From an uncultured Ligilactobacillus sp. (GTDB taxonomy: Bacteria; Bacillota; Bacilli; Lactobacillales; Lactobacillaceae), in NCBI GenBank assembly GCA_934215475.1, contig CAKPZY010000002.1, positions 108,169-172,168 on the forward strand: 64,000 bases of DNA, written 5' to 3'. The translations under genes and the position numbers were made by a program. The notes beneath the pieces are model-generated. The model searched no databases. It saw only the letters and a program-made list of their open reading frames with translations, and was not told where the DNA came from. Positions within the stretch are counted from its first letter, which is position 1, and the number at the start of each line of letters is the position of its first letter. This document shows positions 58,193 to 64,000 of the stretch, one piece after another.

Positions 58193-59035
58193 CTATCCTT
58201 TCACACCTACAGATAAAGACATTGACTGCAGGAAGTACTTTTGTGCTACCAAATATAAGATGAATGTCGGAACGATCGCGATGATCGCACCTGCCATCAG
58301 CATTGGGATATCTGCAACATACATACCCTGTAAGAGCTTCAAACCAGGAGTGATTGGCATTTTGTTGATATCCGAGAAGACAATTGATGGCCAGAGGAAG
58401 TCGTTCCACGATGCTGTAAAAGTAAAGAGCGCAACAACATACAATACTGGTTTGATCAGCGGCAAAATAACGATCCGAAAGATCTGCCAGTCACTGGCTC
58501 CGTCGATCCTTGCGGCCTCATCATAAGCAATTGGAATATTGTCCATAAATTGACGAATCAAGAAAATGTTAAATGCACTGGTTGCAGCAGGGAAGATCAT
58601 AGCCAATGGAGTGTTAGCCCAACCTAAAGCCGTCATGATCTTGTACAAAGGGATGATATTCATCACAGGTGGGAACATCATCGTTGAAAGCAAGAAATAA
58701 AAGAGAACGTTCCTTCCTTTAAAACGCAACCGAGAGAAGGCAAAGGCAGAAAGCGAGGTCACTGCCAAAACCAAAATAGTTGATCCGCCCGCGATGATCA
58801 AGGAATTTAAGAACCACCGGAAGACTGGAGTATTAGCTGTGTTTTCCAATAATTTAGTGTAGTTGGTCAGGATCCAATTAATAGGTAAGAAGCGGAAACC
58901 GACTGACTGCATTTCAATGTTGCTTTTAAATGAAGACATTACTCCGTATAACAAAGGTACGACCCAGATAAACCCCAGGACGGCTAGAAAAATCGAGGAG
59001 ATCCACTGTGTTACACTTTTTTTTGCGATTTTCAT
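58193..59035 (-). CDS. Sugar ABC transporter permease, MalG/MsmG type
   Basis: 280-residue permease with six helices and the EAA-type coupling loop YDEAARIDGASDWQIFRIVILPLIKP. Second permease of the importer; AAAGGAGTG precedes the ATG. The pair with the MalF-type protein forms the heterodimeric channel of CUT1 sugar transporters. Confidence 0.92.
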   Translation of the reverse strand: MKIAKKSVTQWISSIFLAVLGFIWVVPLLYGVMSSFKSNIEMQSVGFRFLPINWILTNYTKLLENTANTPVFRWFLNSLIIAGGSTILVLAVTSLSAFAFSRLRFKGRNVLFYFLLSTMMFPPVMNIIPLYKIMTALGWANTPLAMIFPAATSAFNIFLIRQFMDNIPIAYDEAARIDGASDWQIFRIVILPLIKPVLYVVALFTFTASWNDFLWPSIVFSDINKMPITPGLKLLQGMYVADIPMLMAGAIIAIVPTFILYLVAQKYFLQSMSLSVGVKG

Positions 59036-59054
59036 TAGTTTTCACTCCTTTGTT

Positions 59055-59981
59055 TTAATCTCTGTCACGTAACAGATATAACTGGACCATTGAAACGATT
59101 GAAATACAGATACCTAATATTACGGCCATTGCCGAGGACAAACCTGCTAGCGATTGCCCAGAACCAAAGGCGTTTTGCTGGATGTTCATCATCAGCACGG
59201 AAGTTGATCCATTTGGCCCACCATTAGTTAACATCAGTGGTTGGCCGTAAATGTTGAACTGAGCAATGGTTGTTGTAACGATCGTATATAAAAGTTGACC
59301 ACGGATACTTGGTAACGTGATATGAATAAACTTGGACCAGGCTGAAGCTCCATCCATATCCGCTGCTTCATAGTAATCGATGGGAATGCCGTTTAACGCA
59401 GCTTGGTAAATGATCATGTTCCCACCAATCGTCCACCAGACAGTTAAGACAACAATGGCCATCCAAGCCCAAGGTTGTGTACCAGTCCAGACTTGCTTAA
59501 GACCAAACACGGTATTTAGTGGACCATAGTTGGTGTTGAAGATGAGTGACCAGACGATAACGACAGCTGAGATGGAAAATAAACTTGGTAAGTAAAATAA
59601 CCCTTGGAAAAACTTGGCCCAAAAAGGTTTGGTGTTCAAGGCTACTGCCAGTATCAGCGGTACCAAGACACAGAAAGGTACGGCCAGTAATACGAATAAG
59701 ATCGTGTGCCAGAGGCCGCTGGCTAGCTGGTCATGAAAAATTGAACTAGAGAAAAGAATATCTTTGTAGTTTTCCCAACCCACAAAAGATGGAGCTCTTA
59801 CTAAGTCCCATTTTGTGAATGAAACATAGATCCCGAAGACTAATGGGACAAGAAAGAAAATTGTAAAAATGAGCAAGTAAGGCAGCAGGTAGATAATGGG
59901 ACGGCTTGCCCTTGGCTTGCGGCTCTGACTTTTTGCCTGAGCTTTTGCCTTTGCTTGTGTTGTTTGAAGCATGTCTTCCAT
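59055..59981 (-). CDS. Sugar ABC transporter permease, MalF/MsmF type
   Basis: 308-residue permease. A basic N-terminal extension (KAKAQAKSQSRKPRASRP) precedes six helices; coupling loop YYEAADMDGASAWSKFIHITLPSIRG. GGAGGGATC precedes the ATG. It lies 100 bases after the binding-protein gene and 19 before the second permease gene. Confidence 0.92.
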   Translation of the reverse strand: MEDMLQTTQAKAKAQAKSQSRKPRASRPIIYLLPYLLIFTIFFLVPLVFGIYVSFTKWDLVRAPSFVGWENYKDILFSSSIFHDQLASGLWHTILFVLLAVPFCVLVPLILAVALNTKPFWAKFFQGLFYLPSLFSISAVVIVWSLIFNTNYGPLNTVFGLKQVWTGTQPWAWMAIVVLTVWWTIGGNMIIYQAALNGIPIDYYEAADMDGASAWSKFIHITLPSIRGQLLYTIVTTTIAQFNIYGQPLMLTNGGPNGSTSVLMMNIQQNAFGSGQSLAGLSSAMAVILGICISIVSMVQLYLLRDRD

Positions 59982-60081
59982 AAAAGATCCCTCCTATCAA
60001 ATAATCGACTGAAGCAAATCGAAGCCCAAAAAGAATTACCAATAGGTTGCGTGAAAATGTGGTTGAACCACCCTGAGTTTT

Positions 60082-61341
60082 TTAATCCTCCATTTGGGCG
60101 TCAACTTCATCTTTGACTGTATTTTGCATATTCTTTAAATAATGTGAAAATGAGGTTTTACCGAGCACAGGGTCATAAGTATAACGGTCCAAGAAATCGG
60201 CTAAGTAACCGTTATAGCGATAATCAAAGATATGCAAAGACTTCTGTTCAGTCTTGTTTGTGATCAAAAATGATTGCTGCATCTTCTTATACTGTTTGCT
60301 TTTTGTGATCGCCAGAGAAGCAGGGTTTTGGCCGGCTTTAGCCCAATTCAATGAATGTGATCTGACCCAGTTGATAAATCTCAGAGTTCCCACTGTCTTT
60401 GCTTTGTTGCGCTTCGGTTGTTTCAACAAGACGAATTGATGACTTGAAGACCAGTTGACCATCTTTTTTGGGTTAGATGAAATTTGCGGAGCATTAGTCA
60501 CACCATATTTGATGTTGCCTTCTTTGATCTGATTATTCATCCAAATCCCTTCAGGATGGAAGATTTCTTTACCAGTTAGGAATAATTGCATTGGATCTTG
60601 ACCATCCAGAGAAGTGATACCATCGTCATGCAAGTCTTTATAAATGTTGATCACCTTTTTTGCGGTTTTGTTGTACAAAGTAGGATCTTTGCCGTTCTTA
60701 GTTAATTTGCCGCCTAATTGGCCGTATAACGAAAGAAAGTTTGGCTTCCACCACGTTAAACCTAAAGCAACGATCCCATCTTTCTTAGCTTTCTCGCCCG
60801 CTGCTTTGATTTCCTTGAAAGTGACAATATTATCATCTAAGGCGTGTGGACAATATTTTTTGACCAGGTCTTTGTTGTAATACATAAAAGTGGTATGAAT
60901 GTCTAATGGTATACCATAGCGGTGTCCCTTATAAGCACCATTCTTCCAAGCTTCTGGGACATAATTGCTGCCCTTGATCTTGGGGAATTTCTTCATATAA
61001 GGGTCATAGTTATCCAGCAAACCATTGTGAACATAATCTTTGATCCGTTCCACATGGACTATCTGCAGATCAGGTATCCCTTTGCCGGAATTGACGATGG
61101 TTGGGATCTTGGAGTACATATCCACCTCTGTCAAAGAGACATTCTTCACCTTATACTTTGGGTTAGTTTTGTTGTATTGATTAACTAACTTTTGCATGTT
61201 GGTGCCATCAGGACCAGTGAAGGGATTCCAAAAAACGATTTGTTTTGAGGAATCCGCATGGACTGTATTAACATTGGTCCCGATAAAAAACGAAATACAT
61301 AAAGATGCTGCTAGCGCTAAAAATATATATAGTTTCTTCAT
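60082..61341 (-). CDS. Sugar ABC transporter substrate-binding protein (non-lipidated signal)
   Basis: 419-residue CUT1-type binding protein with VFWNPFTGPDGTNMQKLVNQYN, typical of this family. The signal sequence (MKKLYIFLALAASLCISFFIG...VHA) has a Cys preceded by Leu, which breaks the lipobox rule; a signal peptidase I site after VHA looks more likely. Most Gram-positive binding proteins are lipoproteins, so how this one stays at the surface is unclear. AAGGAGG precedes the ATG. First gene of the operon. Confidence 0.88.
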   Translation of the reverse strand: MKKLYIFLALAASLCISFFIGTNVNTVHADSSKQIVFWNPFTGPDGTNMQKLVNQYNKTNPKYKVKNVSLTEVDMYSKIPTIVNSGKGIPDLQIVHVERIKDYVHNGLLDNYDPYMKKFPKIKGSNYVPEAWKNGAYKGHRYGIPLDIHTTFMYYNKDLVKKYCPHALDDNIVTFKEIKAAGEKAKKDGIVALGLTWWKPNFLSLYGQLGGKLTKNGKDPTLYNKTAKKVINIYKDLHDDGITSLDGQDPMQLFLTGKEIFHPEGIWMNNQIKEGNIKYGVTNAPQISSNPKKMVNWSSSHQFVLLKQPKRNKAKTVGTLRFINWVRSHSLNWAKAGQNPASLAITKSKQYKKMQQSFLITNKTEQKSLHIFDYRYNGYLADFLDRYTYDPVLGKTSFSHYLKNMQNTVKDEVDAQMED

Positions 61342-61394
61342 CGGTGAGCCTCCTTAGGACAACGTAATAGTTCACTATATTGCTAACAAAATTT

Positions 61395-61410
61395 AAAAAA
61401 GCGCTTTTTA
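61395..61410. promoter_or_regulatory. Second cre-like palindrome in the sugar operon leader
   Basis: AAAAAGCGCTTTTT (61396-61409), a perfect palindrome with the cre core, downstream of the expected transcription start. Confidence 0.45.
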
Positions 61411-61417
61411 CCCTTCT

Positions 61418-61446
61418 ATGATACGTTTACTGGAAAGCGCTGTCAA
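61418..61446 (-). promoter_or_regulatory. Sugar ABC operon promoter overlapped by a cre site
   Basis: Minus-strand TTGACA (61446-61441), 17-base spacer, TATCAT (61423-61418). The sequence GGAAAGCGCTGTCA (61432-61445) matches the cre consensus at 12 of 14 bases and overlaps the -35, implying CcpA repression. Confidence 0.75.
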
Positions 61447-61555
61447 TAACTAAATGAAGGGAATTCTCATGGTTAGTTTAAATTGATAATATCTTGAAAG
61501 TTGAGACTAATTCAGTTACTATTGTTAATGAGTAAGTTAACTAAATGGAGGTGAT

Positions 61556-62473
61556 ATGATGGATTTGGACATTGATAATGCTTCTTTGCCGGTTTTTCAA
61601 GCTTTGGGGTCAGAAGTTCGTTTGGAAATCATTCGGGCAATCTCCAGTGGACATATTACCGTCACACAGCTGGCGAAACAGATGAACGTTAGCAAGGCCG
61701 CAATTTCAAAAAATTTACACATTTTGGAGAAAGCAGATCTGATTCAATTAAAAAAAGGGCAGGATGGTCGGGAAATAGTTCCGCGGATGAATGTGGAGCA
61801 AATATTGGTTAATTTTCCCGAAAAGATATTTCCCCAGTACTATAACAAGGTATATTCGATCCCCGTGGGGAGTTATTTTGACATTGAAGACGTGGAGCCG
61901 TCTTGCGGTTTGGCCACATCTAAAGAAATAGTAGGTACGATGGATGATATGAATGTGCTTTTTTCTGCGGAGCGGTTTAAAGCTCAGCTGATCTGGTTTA
62001 CTAAAGGGGAGATCGAATATATTATTCCTAATGAAATACCAGCGGATGGGAAAGCCGAGCTGGTGGAATTCGACTTAGAATTATCCAGCGAGTTTCCGTT
62101 GTCCAACAATAATTGGCGTTCCAGAATTGGCTTTTGGCTGAATGATATTTTTATTGGAGCTATCGAATTGCCAGGCAATTATTCTGATGTCCGGGGGACT
62201 TATACTCCTGAATGGTGGCCTGATGATTTTAGTCAGTACGGTTTGTTGAAACACATTAGGATCGGTAAGATCGATACGGCAGTGGACAGCCTTACGATCT
62301 CTAAAGTTAACGTGACTGATCTCCATCTGGAAAAGCAAAAAAGGTTGGCTTTGAAGATGGCAGTTTTGCCTTTAAATGATGAGATCTATGGGGGCGTGAC
62401 GATTTTTGGAAAAGAATTTGGTAATCACCACCAAGACATCAAGGCTACGATCTATTATTCACAAGAAGCATGA
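61556..62473 (+). CDS. ArsR-type winged-helix regulator with a large C-terminal domain
   Basis: 305 residues. The first 80 are an ArsR-like winged helix (LGSEVRLEIIRAISSGHITVTQLAKQMNVSKAAISKNLHILEKADL). The rest is a 220-residue domain rich in beta-strands that I do not recognise by name; it probably senses a sugar or metabolite. Classic ArsR proteins are about 100 residues, so this is a different architecture. It diverges from the sugar ABC/GH2 operon and is its likely regulator. GGAGGTGAT lies just before ATG 61556, with a second ATG directly after it. Confidence 0.82.
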   Translation: MMDLDIDNASLPVFQALGSEVRLEIIRAISSGHITVTQLAKQMNVSKAAISKNLHILEKADLIQLKKGQDGREIVPRMNVEQILVNFPEKIFPQYYNKVYSIPVGSYFDIEDVEPSCGLATSKEIVGTMDDMNVLFSAERFKAQLIWFTKGEIEYIIPNEIPADGKAELVEFDLELSSEFPLSNNNWRSRIGFWLNDIFIGAIELPGNYSDVRGTYTPEWWPDDFSQYGLLKHIRIGKIDTAVDSLTISKVNVTDLHLEKQKRLALKMAVLPLNDEIYGGVTIFGKEFGNHHQDIKATIYYSQEA

Positions 62474-63011
62474 TGGATGCTGCTGATGGCTGATTTTTTA
62501 AGTAAGATTGGCCAAAGCTTCATTAATAGTTAACAATAGCCATGACTGGGACTGCTAGCGCCAACATTATGCAACGCTTCACGGGTAAAAGGTATTGTTG
62601 CTTTGTGGGCCTCTAAAAGGGAGACGGTATTTAGGTTGAGTTGTTCGCAGAAGTTCAGCAGTTTATGACTAACCCAGAAATTACCGCCCGCGGGAGTTAG
62701 TTTTCGGCAAGTTCGAACAGGCAGTTCAGGAAGTATGCCATTACTACAATTAATACGGTATAAATACCAAAATGAGCAGTATGAGTCCGATTGAATACTG
62801 AATCCATAATGGCCAGTGACGTGCCCCAAAATGATTTAACACTAGCTCTAATTATTGGGGTTCACTTTGAACTTGCTTTTTTATGTTTATAATGCGAACA
62901 GAGATCCAATGAACAGGGCAAAAAATGTGTCGATATTGGTATTTATGTGACCAAAAGAACATAATAAATTAAGTAATGTAACCGGTCCTAATTAGGATTG
63001 GAGTGATTCCT
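62474..63011. other. Intergenic region before the GH3 pseudogene
   Basis: 538 bases without a convincing gene. A minus-strand 99-codon frame (62530-62829) has no ribosome-binding site and no recognised motif; it could be a decayed fragment. The last 100 bases probably hold the old promoter of the following pseudogene. Confidence 0.45.
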
Positions 63012-63600
63012 ATGGTCAAGGAAAGTCCGAGTAATATCAAGCATATTGTGATATGGGTCCTATCATTTTTAGCAATTTTTTTAGGAAGCATACTTAGTAA
63101 TCAGTGGACGATCAAAGCTGCGGATACATCTGATCAACCAACAACCATTGAGAAAGGTAATCTCAGCTTTATCTACTAAAATTGCCAGGGGCGGGACAGT
63201 TTTACTGAAAAACAAACAACAAGCACTCCCGTTGCAAAAAGGACAGAGCGTGGCTTTATTTGGATATGGAGCACACGCAACTGCAATTGGCGGCTGGGGA
63301 TCAGGATCAGTAAATAATCGCCAAAATATTTCGATTAAAGATGGCTTAGAGGATGCAAATATAAATATTGTTGACAATTCGTGGTTGCTGTCTTCCAAAG
63401 AAAAATATGAAAAAGCACTTGGAGATCAAAATCCTCATGTATTCAGATATGCTGATCCAGAAGTTTCTCAAAAAGATATTGATGAGAATAAAGCGGATGT
63501 TAGCATTTACGTCTTAACCAGACTTTCTGGTGAGGGCTCTGACCGTACAAACACCTCTGGAGATTATCAATTAACCTCCAGCGAAAGTTTGACACGTTGA
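63012..63600 (+). pseudogene. Truncated, frameshifted GH3 beta-glucosidase
   Basis: An ATG at 63012 opens a signal peptide (HIVIWVLSFLAIFLGSIL) and reads to a stop at 63179. Near 63165 the homology moves to the next frame, which continues LSTKIARGGTVLLKNKQQALPL, GGWGSGSVNNRQNISIKDGLEDA and LTRLSGEGSDRTNTSGDYQL up to a stop at 63600. This parallels the first 190 or so residues of the intact gene at 46271. The fibronectin-like and barrel domains, including the nucleophile, are missing, so no activity is expected. It is a decayed paralogue. Confidence 0.85.
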
Positions 63601-63648
63601 TAGCAATTGCAGGTGTTATTAGAACCTAGTAAAGGAAGGTATTGAAAC

Positions 63649-63846
63649 ATGAAAGAGATTAAGAAGTTTGAATATGCATACGGTGGTAAGGTTCTAGACG
63701 ATAATACTTATATCTATGAAGTTGACGGAACAGATATTATAAAAATTGATTATCCTGATAACGATGGTTTTGTGGCCATTCATGGCAAAAATGGCAAGTT
63801 AGAGTACATTAAAGCTCCTTATATGAAGCTATCAACATTTAGCTAA
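63649..63846 (+). CDS. Small hypothetical protein
   Basis: 65 residues, no membrane segment, acidic, with a repeated Lys-Ile/Asp pattern (YEVDGTDIIKIDYPDNDG). AAAGGAAGG precedes the ATG at good spacing, supporting translation. Not recognised. It lies just after the GH3 pseudogene and before another partial gene. Confidence 0.55.
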   Translation: MKEIKKFEYAYGGKVLDDNTYIYEVDGTDIIKIDYPDNDGFVAIHGKNGKLEYIKAPYMKLSTFS

Positions 63847-63946
63847 ATAATATTTCAGGATTTATTTGTAAGTAATGACCTTGATTTATTTTATTTAGAT
63901 TTATAAGAAGTTTACAAAGTTTTAGGTTAAAGAAAGAAGGATGAGA

Positions 63947-64000
63947 ATGAAAATATTCAAAATCAGTTCCATATTTTGGACTTTCTTATTTATTGTAGGA
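63947..64000 (+). CDS. Partial gene at the window edge, hydrophobic N-terminus
   Basis: ATG 63947 follows GAAGG by six bases and opens MKIFKISSIFWTFLFIVG, which runs off the window. The start looks like a signal peptide or first membrane helix. Nothing more can be said. Confidence 0.45.
   Translation, partial: MKIFKISSIFWTFLFIVG

Noticed and set aside
62530..62829. 99-codon minus-strand frame before the GH3 pseudogene
   Set aside because: No ribosome-binding site, no recognised motif and unusual Cys/His content; it may be a remnant but cannot be supported as a gene.

Overview
The window starts 57 bases before dnaA and carries the classic order dnaA-dnaN-yaaA-recF-gyrB-gyrA, then rpsF-ssb-rpsR and gdpP-rplI-dnaB. 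It is therefore the replication-origin end of a low-GC Gram-positive chromosome. Several features point to a fermentative lactic acid bacterium of the family Lactobacillaceae: a malolactic enzyme locus, a tagatose-6-phosphate pathway, many PTS and sugar ABC genes, and a short-chain alcohol dehydrogenase resembling the Lactobacillus brevis enzyme. The plant-type sugars and malate suggest a fruit, wine or other plant niche. I cannot name the genus or species.

Layout. 1-10.6 kb: replication and ribosomal genes, with DnaA boxes and candidate DnaA-trios between dnaA and dnaN. 10.9-16.6 kb: an orphan LacR-like repressor, a perfect parS site, a BceAB-type ABC pair without a two-component system, and a YtrA-type GntR/ABC operon. 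17-21 kb: gdpP, rplI and dnaB. 21.4-26.6 kb: a phosphonate-type ABC importer (phnD-C-E-E) followed directly by a cytosolic 5'-nucleotidase-like phosphoesterase. 26.6-35.5 kb: kptA, then a galactose/tagatose-6-phosphate regulon (a DUF4867-like cupin and lacC on the minus strand; a Gat-type PTS, a small membrane protein, lacR, lacA, lacB and lacD on the plus strand). 35.5-39.1 kb: small unknown proteins, an acetyltransferase, an amino-acid permease and a Nudix hydrolase. 39.2-43.1 kb: the malolactic locus mleP-mleA with divergent mleR, followed by a second parS-like site. 43.3-44.8 kb: an iron-type alcohol/2-oxoacid dehydrogenase under a T-box riboswitch. 45-50.4 kb: an AraC regulator, a secreted permuted GH3 beta-glucosidase, and a zinc alcohol dehydrogenase. 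50.5-54.6 kb: fructose PTS, 1-phosphofructokinase, and an NAD-type SDR with a Rex-like operator. 54.7-62.5 kb: a sugar ABC importer with a GH2 glycosidase, MsmK ATPase and divergent HTH regulator. 62.5-64 kb: a decayed second GH3 gene and small unknown ORFs.

How the genes work together. The clearest new reading is the tagatose regulon. Three promoter regions (lacC, the PTS operon and lacR) carry the same kind of operator: TAAACA-like repeats at 10-11-base spacing. This links two divergent operons and the unknown cupin to one DeoR/LacR repressor. Second, a T-box with an apparent leucine (CUC) specifier sits in front of a hydroxyacid-type dehydrogenase rather than an amino-acid biosynthesis or tRNA-synthetase gene. 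Third, a Rex-like box precedes an SDR whose cofactor-pocket Asp suggests NADH use. No tRNA, rRNA, insertion sequence or CRISPR array was recognised.
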